A stretch of 64,000 bases of DNA from Chelativorans multitrophicus (GCF_011317445.1 NZ_JAAAPL010000003.1:310001-374000); one strand, 5' to 3'; positions 9,289 to 18,470 are shown, counted from the stretch's first letter. Notes: generated by a model from the sequence alone, not told the origin. Numbers and translations: made by a program.

Positions 9289-9900
9289 TTAGGCCCCGCT
9301 CGCTGCGGAACCCCGCAAGTCAGCGATGTCCGAATGCTTGATTATCACCGCCGGGATGTCGCTCAAACGCCAATGTCCGCCGAGCGTCGTCGCCGCCATC
9401 CAGATTTCCTGTGCGCGCATCAGCGGCGTCGCATTTATCGGCACGGCGCGGCCGTCGAGCGAGATGATGGTGCGCGACCACCCTTCGCGAGGAAGGTCCC
9501 GCCACTCCACGTCGAGATGCACCGCCGAGTGCTGAAACAGATATCGCAGGGCGTGGGGAGGCAGCGTGGCGGTCAGCTTCACGTCTTCAATGAACAGCTC
9601 CGGCTCGACGATCGTCTCCACCTCGAAACCCAGCCGGGCGGCTGCCGCCAATCTGGCGAGCCAGCGCGCTTGGAAGGCAACCTCAGCTACGATGTGCCGG
9701 CGTGATTGCCCTGCCACGGCTGACTGAGCATCGAGCTCAGAATCGGTCAAGCCGTTCAACTGCCGGGCGAAATAGGCGGTACCGCGCCGAGCCAGAAGCA
9801 AATCGTCGGCCGGCGCGTTTGGTGCATCATAACGCGCGCCAGCCCCTTGCCGTTCGCGCAGTTGAGCCCGTGCAAGCAGGTCCGGATCGGCTTCCGTCAC
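9289..9900 (-). CDS. Maleylpyruvate isomerase-like (DinB/MDMPI fold) protein of the gentisate operon
   Basis: A 203-aa protein that begins at a GTG overlapping the stop of the gentisate dioxygenase gene (GTGA), so it is translationally coupled. The N-terminal half (TAYFARQLNGLTDSELDAQS ... RRHIVAEVAFQARWLARL) resembles the four-helix N-terminal domain of mycothiol-dependent maleylpyruvate isomerases (DinB superfamily). The His in SRRHIVAEVA sits where the metal ligand is expected. Most Proteobacteria lack mycothiol, and the operon already encodes a glutathione-type isomerase (nagL), so the real cofactor or reaction is uncertain. The reading frame stays open far upstream, but that part is antisense-like overlap with the dioxygenase. 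Confidence 0.65.
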   Translation of the reverse strand: MTEADPDLLARAQLRERQGAGARYDAPNAPADDLLLARRGTAYFARQLNGLTDSELDAQSAVAGQSRRHIVAEVAFQARWLARLAAAARLGFEVETIVEPELFIEDVKLTATLPPHALRYLFQHSAVHLDVEWRDLPREGWSRTIISLDGRAVPINATPLMRAQEIWMAATTLGGHWRLSDIPAVIIKHSDIADLRGSAASGA

Positions 9901-11000
9901 CTGCGTTTCTCCTGTGGCTCCTCGATTAGCGTGCGGGCGAAGCCAAGGCGCTCTATCACGGGGGCGTCGGAAAAGCGGAAGAGGTCGAACTGCGCATCGG
10001 CCTGCAACGACCAGGCGACCCAGGAAGGCACGACAAAAAGGTCCCCTTTCTCCAGCCGCGTCTCGTTGCCATTGATCACCACCGAGCCCGCGCCCTCGAA
10101 TACCTGGAAGACGGACGAACCGACCTCGCGCCGTGGCGGCGTGGCGGTTCCCATCCGCAGGCGGTGGAATTCGCAGCGGATCGTCGGCATCACGTCGCCG
10201 CCTGTCGTGGGATTGACGTAGCGAATCGCGGCGTGGCCCTGCTCCACAGTCGCCGGCTGACCTTCGTCCTCCAGCAGGAGCTGTTCGGTGAGTGCGCGGT
10301 CGGTGAATTCCCAACGATAGGCGCAAAGTGGCGAGCTGACCGTATTTTCAAGCGCGGAAAGGGGCCTGAGGCCCGGATGCGCCCATAGCCGCTCACCGCG
10401 CGAGAAGCGCGGGGTTGCATAGTCGGTCACGCGTTCGGACCCGAACTCGAAGAAACCGACATCGTTTTGATAGGAGAACGGAATGTCGAGCCCGTCGATC
10501 CAAGCCATTGGATGGTCGGTGTCGTTGTGGTGTCCGTGGAAATGCCAGCCTGGCGTGAGCAGCAGGTCGCCTCGGCTCATTCTGACGGGATCGCCGTTCA
10601 CCACCGTCCACACGCCCTCGCCCTCCACAACGAAACGGAAGGCATTCTGGGCGTGGCGGTGTTCAGGTGCCGTCTCCCGCGGCCCCAGATACTGGATCGC
10701 GGCCCAGAGCGTCGGGCTGACATAAGCCTTGCCGCCGAGCCCAGGATTGGCAAGCCCGATCGCACGCCGCTCGCCGCCACGACCCACAGGCACCAGCGCG
10801 CCGGAGCGCTCGGCCAGCGGAAAGAGCTTGGACCACTTCCAGATGTGCGGAACCGCTTTTGGAATGGGAACGACGGGCATGATGTCGTCGATCTGCGTCC
10901 AGAGCGGCATTAGGTGCTCGGCCTCGAAATCGGCATAGAGCTGACGCAGTTCTGGCGTGTCCTCCGGTTTCATTATGTTGCTACGGCTGCTGTCGTCCAT
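9897..11000 (-). CDS. Gentisate 1,2-dioxygenase
   Basis: Ring-cleaving Fe(II) dioxygenase turning gentisate (2,5-dihydroxybenzoate) into maleylpyruvate. Bicupin, 367 aa. The first cupin has the metal motif PEHRHAQNAFRFVVEGEG and a downstream His in PGWHFHGHHND. The second cupin spans roughly residues 240-340. The ATG at 11000 is chosen because GAGAGGAGATGGAGC places a good ribosome binding site just upstream and the family starts near here. It follows marR by 13 bases in the operon nagK-nagL-marR-gdo. Confidence 0.93.
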   Translation of the reverse strand: MDDSSRSNIMKPEDTPELRQLYADFEAEHLMPLWTQIDDIMPVVPIPKAVPHIWKWSKLFPLAERSGALVPVGRGGERRAIGLANPGLGGKAYVSPTLWAAIQYLGPRETAPEHRHAQNAFRFVVEGEGVWTVVNGDPVRMSRGDLLLTPGWHFHGHHNDTDHPMAWIDGLDIPFSYQNDVGFFEFGSERVTDYATPRFSRGERLWAHPGLRPLSALENTVSSPLCAYRWEFTDRALTEQLLLEDEGQPATVEQGHAAIRYVNPTTGGDVMPTIRCEFHRLRMGTATPPRREVGSSVFQVFEGAGSVVINGNETRLEKGDLFVVPSWVAWSLQADAQFDLFRFSDAPVIERLGFARTLIEEPQEKRR

Positions 11001-11013
11001 GCTCCATCTCCTC

Positions 11014-11532
11014 TCACTCCCGCGTCGACACTGCACGCAGCGACGGCAGGCGATAAGGTGCACGGCTGAGGCCGTTGTTGCCGTCCGCCAGCTTTTTCAG
11101 CAGCTTCAACAATCGTGCGCGCTCGTGACCGTTGAGCGGCGATAGAATGGCCTTTTGCACCTCCTGGATATTGGGCAATGCGGCACGTGCAGTCCGCCGA
11201 CCGTCTTCGGTAATGGCTACGATGTTGGCGCGCTTGTCCTTGTCCGAGGTCGTGCGCGTTATAAGCGCCCGCTCCTCCAGCTTCCTGAGCACACCCAAGA
11301 TGGTCGTGCGGTCGAGTGCGGTCACTCCGCCGAGAGTGACCTGATCCATCGAGCCGAAGCGATCCAGCGCGGCTAAAGTGACGTATTGGAGCGGTGTCAG
11401 GTCGAAGTCGCGGCATTCCTCGAGGAAGATGGCGACTGCGATCTGGTGACATCTGCGAAGCAGATATCCGGGCATATCCAGAAAGGAGGTGCACTCGGCG
11501 CCTTCGTCGCTTTGCAGCGTCGATTTGCTCAT
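11014..11532 (-). CDS. MarR-family transcriptional regulator of the gentisate operon
   Basis: A 172-aa winged-helix repressor. The recognition region DQVTLGGVTALDRTTILGVL and the wing RTTSDKDKRANIVAITEDGR are typical of MarR proteins that sense aromatic acids. It starts at the ATG at 11532 (MSKSTLQSDEG), 11 bases after the nagL stop, and lies inside the operon it probably controls. The likely effector is gentisate or a pathway intermediate (inference from context). Confidence 0.9.
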   Translation of the reverse strand: MSKSTLQSDEGAECTSFLDMPGYLLRRCHQIAVAIFLEECRDFDLTPLQYVTLAALDRFGSMDQVTLGGVTALDRTTILGVLRKLEERALITRTTSDKDKRANIVAITEDGRRTARAALPNIQEVQKAILSPLNGHERARLLKLLKKLADGNNGLSRAPYRLPSLRAVSTRE

Positions 11533-11543
11533 CGTGTCCTCCT

Positions 11544-12194
11544 TCACTCGGAGTCGGGCTGCCTGTCCGGCGCAGCGGCCGCCAGCGCCGGCACTGCCGC
11601 ACATGCTTCGAAGATGCGCGCAATCGTTGGATATGGCGACATGTCCACTCCGAAGCGCCTGTTGTTCAGCACCTGCGCGTAGAGACAGATATCGGCCAGC
11701 CCGGGCGTGTCGCCGTGGCAGAACCGGCCTGTCCTCGGATCGGCGGCCAGCATGTCTTCCAGCGGCTTGAAAGTCTCGGCGACCCAGTGCCCGAACCACT
11801 CTGTAACCGCCTCGTCCGAGGCGCTAAAGGCAGACTTCAAATAATTCAGTATCCGCAGATTGTTGACCGGATGGATGTCGAGCGCGATGGCATGCGCAAG
11901 CGCCCGAACGCGGGCACGCTCCACAGCCGACGCAGGCAAGAGGGGCGGTGTTGGATGAACCTCCTCAAGATATTCGATGATCGCGAGAGATTGCGTCAGG
12001 ACGGTCCCATCCTCGAGAACAAGGGAGGGCACCAGCCCCTGCGGATTTATGGCAAGGTAGCTGGCCCCCCGATGCTCGCCCTTCCTGAGATGATGCGCCA
12101 CATATTCGAACGCCAATGCCTTGAGATTGAGGGCCGCGCGAAGTCTGGTGGATGTCGAGGAGCGAAAGTAATTGTGAAGGACAATCCGCGTCAT
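11544..12194 (-). CDS. nagL: Maleylpyruvate isomerase, glutathione-dependent (zeta-class GST)
   Basis: Isomerises maleylpyruvate to fumarylpyruvate using glutathione. The 216-aa protein has the zeta-GST active-site loop NYFRSSTSTRLRAAL near the N-terminus and the cis-proline stretch NPQGLVPSLVLEDG, followed by the helical C-terminal domain. It overlaps nagK by four bases (ATGA). Zeta-class enzymes also act on maleylacetoacetate, but the operon context (gentisate dioxygenase, fumarylpyruvate hydrolase) points to maleylpyruvate. Confidence 0.9.
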   Translation of the reverse strand: MTRIVLHNYFRSSTSTRLRAALNLKALAFEYVAHHLRKGEHRGASYLAINPQGLVPSLVLEDGTVLTQSLAIIEYLEEVHPTPPLLPASAVERARVRALAHAIALDIHPVNNLRILNYLKSAFSASDEAVTEWFGHWVAETFKPLEDMLAADPRTGRFCHGDTPGLADICLYAQVLNNRRFGVDMSPYPTIARIFEACAAVPALAAAAPDRQPDSE

Positions 12195-12889
12195 GACGCT
12201 CTTTCCGCGATTGTCGTCGTCAGCTTGCCGAGCCCGTCAATCTCGACAACGCAAACATCACCCGGGACGAGCGGCCCGACGCCCGCGGGCGTTCCCGTGT
12301 AGACAAGATCGCCGGGGGCAACCCGCACGGAACGCGAGAGGATCGATACGATCTCCGGCACCGACCAGATCAGGTCGGCCAGGTCTGCCTTTTGCCGGAC
12401 CGTTTGGTTGACTGTGAGCTGAATTGCGCCCTTCTCCAGTCGCCCTATTTCCGATGCCCGGTGGATCGGGCCGCACACCGCCGAATTGTCGAACGCCTTA
12501 CCCCAGTCCCACGGCCGGCCGTTGTCGCGTGCCTCGAATTGAAGATCTCTGCGCGTCAGGTCATTGCCGATGGCGTATCCCCAGATGAGGTCCCAACTCT
12601 CGGCTTCGGAAACATTAAACCCGGCCTTGCCGATCGCAAGCACCAGTTCCCCTTCGTGATGAAAATTCGAGGTCAGCGGCGGATAGGGAACGACCGCCCC
12701 GTCTTCGACAATGGCATCTGCAGGCTTTGTGAAGAAGAAGGGCAGCTCACGCGTCGGGTCCTTTCCCATCTCACGCGCATGCTCTTCGTAATTGCGCCCG
12801 ACGCAGAAAATACGGCGCACCGGAAAGCGCTCGCTCTCTCCTTGAACGGCGACGCTCGGAACCGGGTGGGGCGGGAAAACATAATTCAT
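12191..12889 (-). CDS. nagK: Fumarylpyruvate hydrolase
   Basis: FAH-superfamily hydrolase, 232 aa, cleaving fumarylpyruvate into fumarate and pyruvate, the last step of the gentisate route. Visible are CVGRNYEEHAREMG, the metal-binding HHEGELVLAIGK and the C-terminal YTGTPAGVGPL. First gene of the minus-strand operon. About 175 bases upstream of the start, near 13063-13080, a GTAT-N10-ATAC inverted repeat lies in an AT-rich stretch and could be part of the promoter/operator (weak). Confidence 0.92.
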   Translation of the reverse strand: MNYVFPPHPVPSVAVQGESERFPVRRIFCVGRNYEEHAREMGKDPTRELPFFFTKPADAIVEDGAVVPYPPLTSNFHHEGELVLAIGKAGFNVSEAESWDLIWGYAIGNDLTRRDLQFEARDNGRPWDWGKAFDNSAVCGPIHRASEIGRLEKGAIQLTVNQTVRQKADLADLIWSVPEIVSILSRSVRVAPGDLVYTGTPAGVGPLVPGDVCVVEIDGLGKLTTTIAERAS

Positions 12890-13149
12890 GGTTCACTCTC
12901 GTATCGATTTAGGGTTGGAAATTCTTGTGTGGCATCAGTCCGGCAGTCCCGTACCAGGAGTATGGACCTGCTCTAGAGCCATTTGGACGGCAGCTTCCGA
13001 GCGCGCACGGTCTCCTGCCCACAGCCGATCCACGAGCTCCTCCTTCTCCTGGCAATTTATCGGTATTATGCGCACCATACTGATTAAATCAACCGAATTC
13101 ACCTCATCACGGCCCCTCGCCCGGCCAACAAGTTGGCCCGGCTTCCAAA

Positions 13150-13860
13150 CCAATTATGTCTCGTGCGAAGAAGCCGTGACGATGAGAACGCGAAACGGAC
13201 CCTCTTCCCGCACGAATATGGTTCGGTGATCGGCAAGGTGGTGCTTCTAGGTGACGTGCCCATGCGCATCATCGGTGTCGTCAAGGCGGGGGAACAAGGC
13301 TCGGAAGGGCGCAAAACCTCGAATTGTTCCTGCCATATACAACCTGCAGACGCGGATGACGGGATCGCGCTCGCTGGATTCCATCATTGTGCGTGTCAAT
13401 GATACGATGAACCCCGCCGAAGCTGAAAGATGGTGACGGCTTTCCTGACGGAGCGCCACGGCGAGCAGGACTTCGTCATCTTCAACACCAATAGTTTTCA
13501 GAAAACCATTCAGGCCACAATGGCGGCCCTTGCCCCATCCTCCATAGCGGGCGAGACCGGTGCGCGCATGGCCATCGGCGCGCGTCAAAGCGACATCTTG
13601 CAACAATTCCTCATCGAAGCTGTGCTGGTCTGTCTCATCGGTGGCTTGATCGGTATCTTGATTGCCGCCGGGTTCGGGGCGCTGTTTGCTCAGTTCACTT
13701 CCATGTTTCAACTTATCTACTCGCCGCCTTCCATTGTCGTGGCACTTTTGTGCTCCAGCCTGATCGGCATCGGCTTCGGCTTCATCCCCGCCCGCAATGC
13801 GTCAAAACTCGATCCCGTGGTGGCGTTGGCACGCGATCAGAGCATCAATCCGGTGGAGCA
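13150..13860 (+). pseudogene. Decayed macB-type ABC transporter permease fragment
   Basis: Remnant of the C-terminal part of a MacB-like macrolide/efflux ABC protein. Matching segments occur in different frames: DDENAKRTLFP ... VVLLGDVPMRIIGVVKAGEQG, then NLELFLPYTT one frame over, then LQTRMTGSRSLDSIIVRVND in the third frame, then TAFLTERHGEQDFVIFNT back in the first. That requires at least three frameshifts. Near 13530-13560 the periplasmic part runs straight into GARMAIGARQSDILQQFLIEA, so roughly 35 codons including one transmembrane helix are deleted. The end FGFIPARNASKLDPVVALAR is the normal MacB C-terminus. The N-terminal ATPase domain and first helix are gone. It cannot make a working protein. 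Confidence 0.85.
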
Positions 13861-14095
13861 ACATCGTCACCGGCGGCGCAACCACGCTGGACAATAGGTC
13901 GAGCCGCATCGCTGCCGGCGACAACACACTCAACAGCGCGGTCGAGAAAGCGATTGAAAGCTCTGGACCGTTTGGCAGCAGGTGATATCCCCGTGCCGGT
14001 GCGGGCAAAAACGGCGATGTCGGCCCGCAGCATACCTGTGGGCGACTGTGAGGAGGTGTTGTCTTTACGAAACCCGGCAAGAATGCGAAAGTTAA
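13861..14095. other. Intergenic region between macB remnant and ROK regulator
   Basis: About 235 bases with no convincing gene. Short open stretches on both strands show no family features I recognise. It probably contains further decayed sequence plus the promoter of the ROK regulator gene. Confidence 0.5.
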
Positions 14096-15277
14096 TTGAA
14101 GCAACAAAATGGTGCGCGCGTGCATAAAGTAGTTCCAAAGCAGCTTCCTTCGATGACGGAAAGTGCGAAGGCTGTCCTTCGACGTCTCGCCTATGAGGGG
14201 CCTTCCACACGTCCTCAGATCGGTGCTGCGCTTGGCCTTTCGCGTCCAACGATGTCGGCCGCGGTCGCGGAACTGGAAAGGCTCGGCTATGTGGATCTGA
14301 CGGGCGCGGTGCAGGGGACGCTTGGTCGTAGCGCTGCGCAGTACCGGGTCGGCCGCAAGGCTGGGCACGTAATTGCGGTAGATGCTGGCTCAACCCACGT
14401 GCGCCTGCGGGTCGCAACGCTGGACGGAAGGCTGCTGCAAAGCAGGGTTTGCAGCCTCTCAGGCAGCCAGTTCGCGCTCACTCCCGAGATCAGCCGGACA
14501 GTTGCACAGGAAGTGGCCGCGGCGATCGCGGAGAATGATCGAGACTGGGGACCTCTACGCGCCCTCGGTATCGCTATACCGACCCGAGTGGTTGGTGCGG
14601 AAGGCGACGCGATCAGCACGAACCAGAACATGATCTTCAGCGAATTCGAACCACCCGCTGGGATTGATGTGCTGTTGGTCAACAACGTTAATTGCGCAGC
14701 CGTGGCCGAACGTCAATTCGGAGCAGCACGAGGTCGTGATACCTTTGCCTACGTCCAGATAGGCCTCAAGATCGGTATGGGGCTGGTGCTTGGCGGAAAA
14801 CTAATTGCCGGCGCGACCGGATCTGCCGGCGAAATCGGACATGTGAGCTTCCCCTTCGGCCCGGGCCTCTTTCCCGAGGCGGGTGCCGTGGAACGCTATC
14901 TCGGTACGGAATCGCTGATCGCGCGCGTCCGTGCCCATTGGCCCCGAGCCTGCGGGGAGCCGCCCGCAACCACGAACGAATTATTGGCCCTCGCGGAACA
15001 GGGAAATACGGCCGCAATTGAACACGTGGAGCAACACGCTGCTGATATTGGCGCCCTGGTGGCGACCTGCGTGAGCGTGGTCGATCCCGGGTTGGTGGTC
15101 TTGGGCGGCGGCATGGGCGCCTCGCCGCTGCTGCTTCCCAAAGTGCAGGAGGTGGTGGGTCGCTTGACATATCCCGTCGAGGTCGCAACCACCTTGCTAG
15201 GTGTCGATGCAACCGTGCTCGGCATCGAGAAGCTCGCGACCGAACAAGCACTCTCGCGCCTGCTCGGCCAAATCTAG
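14096..15277 (+). CDS. ROK-family transcriptional regulator (NagC/XylR type)
   Basis: Sugar-sensing repressor, up to 393 aa. N-terminal winged HTH (PSTRPQIGAALGLSRPTMSAAVAELERLG) is followed by a ROK domain with the sugar-kinase-like phosphate loop VDAGSTHVRLRVATLDG and GEIGHVSFPFG. The cysteine zinc motif of ROK kinases is absent, consistent with a regulator rather than an enzyme. The start is uncertain: TTG 14096, GTG 14120 and ATG 14153 are all possible and none has a strong ribosome binding site. It precedes the sugar ABC operon on the same strand with a 139-base gap and probably controls it. Confidence 0.9.
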   Translation: MKQQNGARVHKVVPKQLPSMTESAKAVLRRLAYEGPSTRPQIGAALGLSRPTMSAAVAELERLGYVDLTGAVQGTLGRSAAQYRVGRKAGHVIAVDAGSTHVRLRVATLDGRLLQSRVCSLSGSQFALTPEISRTVAQEVAAAIAENDRDWGPLRALGIAIPTRVVGAEGDAISTNQNMIFSEFEPPAGIDVLLVNNVNCAAVAERQFGAARGRDTFAYVQIGLKIGMGLVLGGKLIAGATGSAGEIGHVSFPFGPGLFPEAGAVERYLGTESLIARVRAHWPRACGEPPATTNELLALAEQGNTAAIEHVEQHAADIGALVATCVSVVDPGLVVLGGGMGASPLLLPKVQEVVGRLTYPVEVATTLLGVDATVLGIEKLATEQALSRLLGQI

Positions 15278-15319
15278 CCCTGCCTTCAATACGCGTTCGG
15301 CGACCGAGCGCATTTGCCA

Positions 15320-15360
15320 TTGACTCTTGCCGCCAGATTTTATTTGTTAAGGTGCCTAAC
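15320..15360 (+). promoter_or_regulatory. Candidate promoter/operator of the sugar ABC operon
   Basis: A TTGACT -35-like hexamer at 15320 is followed by a near-palindrome GTTAAGGTGCCTAAC at 15346-15360, where a -10 element would overlap. It lies about 55-95 bases before the first importer gene and just downstream of the ROK regulator gene. Binding by that regulator is inference from position. Confidence 0.35.
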
Positions 15361-15416
15361 ATAGAACAACGGCCCCAGAGGAACCTATGTGCGGGCGTTT
15401 CCAAAAGGAGGAGTAA

Positions 15417-16682
15417 ATGGCCATGTGCAGCAAATTTCTGGGTAGCGTCTCGGCACTGATCGCGGTCGGCTGGACCGGGATAGCGGCAGCTCAGGACGTC
15501 ACGCTGGAATACTGGGTTTATTCAGATTTCGCGCAGGGAGACGCGCTGGCGCTTCAGCAGCAATTCATCAGCGAGTTCACCGCCAAGCATCCCGGTGTAA
15601 AGATCAACATCGTCGGCAAAGGCGACGCGGACCTTACGGCGGGGCAGATCGCCGGCGCGGCGAGCGGCAACATTCCGGACGTCTTCATGAATGGCATCGG
15701 CACCGGCGCCCAACTGGTCGAAGTAGGCGCGCTGGCCAACATCCATGACAAGTGGATGGCCATGCCGGAGGAATACCGCAGCCAGTTCGACGAAAGCGCA
15801 ATTAAGAATTGCACGCCTGAGCCAGGCAAGATGTACTGCCTGCCCTATACCGGCTACGGCTCACTCCTCTTTCGCAACCTGACCGTTCTCGAGAAGGCGG
15901 GCATCGATCCGTCAGTGCCGCCGGCAACCTGGGCGGAATGGCTGGACCAGATGAAGAAGGTCAAAGAAGCGGGGATGTACGCCATTCCCGACCAGGCGCT
16001 TATCTTCAACTCCATCGCCGAGATGTACGCGATCTCGGGCGACGTCAGCACCTGGGGTATCGACTGGGAAACCCGCACCACACGAATCGATCCGGACGTT
16101 ATGGCCGAGGTTCTCCAAAAATTCGTGGACATGGCGCCGCTTACCTCCGGAACGAGCCGCAACGACCAGGCCACAAAGGACCTGTTCATCACCGACAATC
16201 TCGCCTTCCACACCGTGGGACCGTGGGTCAACCCGACCTATGAGGAAGCCAGCAAGAACGGTAAGCTGAAGTATGACTTCGTCCTCATCCCCGGCGATAC
16301 GCCCGATAAGCACGGCGGCATACAGAATTACGAGATAATCGGCGTGGCTCCAGGCGAGAACTTCGACATCGCCTGGGAGTTCGCTTCCTACGTGACCGAG
16401 AAGGAACAGATGGCGCGCTGGGCGAAGCTCCTGTCTCGCTTCAACTCGAATGTCGCGGCCATGAACGATCCGGAAGTGTCGGCGCTACCACTGATCTCCA
16501 AGTCGGTGGAGGCCGTTAAATACGCCATGGACGTAATGCCTCCCTATCTCGTGAAGGCCGCTCCGAGCTGCTACTCCTCAACGGTCGTCGATTACGTTTC
16601 CGCCACAGCTGACGGAGACTATACGCCCGAGGAAGGCGCAAAGGAGATGATCGCGGAACTGAACGACTGCTTGGCCGAATAA
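15417..16682 (+). CDS. Sugar ABC transporter periplasmic binding protein
   Basis: Extracellular solute-binding protein family 1 (MalE/UgpB-like), 421 aa. The signal peptide MAMCSKFLGSVSALIAVGWT ends near AAAQD. The mature start VTLEYWVYSDFAQGDALALQ is the typical first strand of this class. A strong AAAGGAGGAGTAA ribosome binding site precedes the ATG. First gene of an importer operon (binding protein, two permeases, ATPase) followed by a kinase and a SIS-domain protein, which suggests an amino sugar or sugar oligomer as ligand. The exact ligand cannot be read from sequence. Confidence 0.92.
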   Translation: MAMCSKFLGSVSALIAVGWTGIAAAQDVTLEYWVYSDFAQGDALALQQQFISEFTAKHPGVKINIVGKGDADLTAGQIAGAASGNIPDVFMNGIGTGAQLVEVGALANIHDKWMAMPEEYRSQFDESAIKNCTPEPGKMYCLPYTGYGSLLFRNLTVLEKAGIDPSVPPATWAEWLDQMKKVKEAGMYAIPDQALIFNSIAEMYAISGDVSTWGIDWETRTTRIDPDVMAEVLQKFVDMAPLTSGTSRNDQATKDLFITDNLAFHTVGPWVNPTYEEASKNGKLKYDFVLIPGDTPDKHGGIQNYEIIGVAPGENFDIAWEFASYVTEKEQMARWAKLLSRFNSNVAAMNDPEVSALPLISKSVEAVKYAMDVMPPYLVKAAPSCYSSTVVDYVSATADGDYTPEEGAKEMIAELNDCLAE

Positions 16683-16697
16683 GAGGCGGCGCTGACG

Positions 16698-16719
16698 CGG
16701 CCGGGCACGCCCGGCCGCC
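16698..16719 (+). promoter_or_regulatory. Strong intercistronic hairpin after the binding-protein gene
   Basis: GCGGCCGGGC and GCCCGGCCGC form a near-perfect 10-bp inverted repeat with a two-base spacer, 16 bases after the binding-protein stop and without a U tract. Such stems commonly stabilise the upstream mRNA so that the binding protein is made in excess over the membrane components. Confidence 0.55.
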
Positions 16720-16737
16720 CATCCTCAAGGAAAGACG

Positions 16738-17625
16738 ATGCCCTCCTTGCGCAGGCACCTGCCGCAATACCTGATGATCGCACCCTTCGTTGTGCTGTTC
16801 GTGGCCTTCTTCCTGTATCCGATCGTGAGCGGCTTCTACTACAGCTTTCACGACTGGAACGGGGTCGACGCACCGCGTTTCATCGGGCTTGCAAATTACG
16901 AGAAGCTTCTCGGATCGCGCGATTTCGGTCGCGCGATGGGAAATCTCGCGACTTACATATCGATCACGGTTCCACTTGGCATCCTCGTGGCTTTCGGGCT
17001 CGCCCTGCTGGTCGACAGCTTTACCGGGCGTTGGGCGAGCTTCTTCCGCAACGCGTATTTCGTCCCGGTGGTACTGCCCGCCTTTCTGGCGGCGACGATC
17101 TGGCGCTGGATCTACGCTCCGAACTTCGGCCTTCTCAACATGATCCTCGGCTGGTTCGGCATCCCGTCTATAAACTTTCTGAACGACACCGACTCGATGA
17201 TCTACGCGCTCATCGCCGTCGATGTCTGGGTTTCGGCCGGCTTCAACATGGTCATCTTCCTGGCCGGCTTGAAGAACATACCGGGCGAACTCTATGAAGC
17301 TGCCCGGCTTGACGGCGCCAACAAGTGGCAGCAGATCGTCCATATCACAGTGCCGATGCTGGGCCCGGTCATGTTCTTCGTGATCACCTACAGCATCATC
17401 TCGGCCATGCAGGTTTTCGACAAGCCGTGGCTACTTACCGGCTCGTCCTTTGCCGAATATGGCGGCCGCCGCGGCGCGCTGCTCTTCCCCGTGATGGACA
17501 TGATGGGGCGCGCCTTCGGGGAGGTCCACTTTGGGGAGGCGGCAGCATATGGCTTCCTGCTGACCGTCGCGATCATCCTTCTCACGCTGGCCTCCTTCGC
17601 GGTTCGCAAGTGGAGGCGCTCATGA
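16738..17625 (+). CDS. Sugar ABC transporter permease (MalF/UgpA type)
   Basis: Inner-membrane permease of 295 aa with about six transmembrane helices, the first at residues 11-33. The cytoplasmic EAA loop ELYEAARLDGANKWQQIVHITVP contacts the ATPase. It ends in an ATGA overlap with the second permease gene, so the two are translationally coupled and form a heterodimeric channel. Confidence 0.93.
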   Translation: MPSLRRHLPQYLMIAPFVVLFVAFFLYPIVSGFYYSFHDWNGVDAPRFIGLANYEKLLGSRDFGRAMGNLATYISITVPLGILVAFGLALLVDSFTGRWASFFRNAYFVPVVLPAFLAATIWRWIYAPNFGLLNMILGWFGIPSINFLNDTDSMIYALIAVDVWVSAGFNMVIFLAGLKNIPGELYEAARLDGANKWQQIVHITVPMLGPVMFFVITYSIISAMQVFDKPWLLTGSSFAEYGGRRGALLFPVMDMMGRAFGEVHFGEAAAYGFLLTVAIILLTLASFAVRKWRRS

Positions 17626-18470
17626 CCGCTCCTTCCCGTCCTCGCCTCACCGTCTGGACCGTCCTCAAATGGGCGCTCGCCATCCTGGTCGCAATCATTG
17701 CGGTCTTCCCGGTCTGGTGGATGATCAACGTCGTGTTCTCGCTGCCCGGCGAGCCGGTCTCAATCAATCCGCGGCTGTGGCCGACATCGATCGCGGCCGG
17801 GATCGAGAAGATCCAGATGATCTTCGCGGAGACCGGATATTTAAGGGCTTACGGCGTGTCGCTGCTCTACGCGGCACTGACGATCTTCGGCGTCCTCCTG
17901 ATCGGCTCTCTCGCGGCGTTCGAATTCGCGTTGTTCGAGTTCCGCGGGAAGCGGGTCCTCTTCGCTGTTATCATGCTGTCGCTCATGGTGCCGACCGCGG
18001 TAACGATCATCCCGACCTATTTGTTGACCTCGTCGCTCGGATGGCTGAACACGATGCAGGGCCTGGTCGTGCCGGGCCTGGCCTCGGCCTTTGGCCTGTT
18101 CATGCTGGTGCAGTTTATGGGCGCGATCCCCCGCGACATGATCGAGGCGGCTCGGCTCGACGGCGCCAGTCACTTCCAGATCTACTGGCACGTTGCGCTT
18201 CCGCTCTGCCGCAACGCGCTGGTCACGCTCGCGATCCTGACCTTCATGCAGACCTGGGGCAATTACATGTGGCCCCTGATCGTGGCGACTCGCCCCGAAA
18301 TGTACACCGTGGGCCAGGTCGTTGGGCTTTTCAACGCCCCGCTGTCGCACCAGACCGTCGACGTCGTAATGACCGCCAACCTCCTCGCCGCCATTCCGCC
18401 GCTCCTCTTCTTCCTGATCTTCCAGCGGAAGATCGTCGAGGGCATCGCGATGTCCGGCACCAAGGGATAA
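17622..18470 (+). CDS. Sugar ABC transporter permease (MalG/UgpE type)
   Basis: Second inner-membrane permease, 282 aa, about six helices. EAA loop MIEAARLDGASHFQIYWHVALP. The true start is the ATG at 17622 that overlaps the preceding stop. The open frame runs further upstream, but there it is only the shadow of the first permease gene. The ATPase gene follows after 14 bases. Confidence 0.93.
   Translation: MTAPSRPRLTVWTVLKWALAILVAIIAVFPVWWMINVVFSLPGEPVSINPRLWPTSIAAGIEKIQMIFAETGYLRAYGVSLLYAALTIFGVLLIGSLAAFEFALFEFRGKRVLFAVIMLSLMVPTAVTIIPTYLLTSSLGWLNTMQGLVVPGLASAFGLFMLVQFMGAIPRDMIEAARLDGASHFQIYWHVALPLCRNALVTLAILTFMQTWGNYMWPLIVATRPEMYTVGQVVGLFNAPLSHQTVDVVMTANLLAAIPPLLFFLIFQRKIVEGIAMSGTKG

Noticed and set aside
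13802-14417. Minus-strand frames of about 190 codons over the ROK regulator start
   Set aside because: They overlap the regulator's helix-turn-helix and have no recognisable features.
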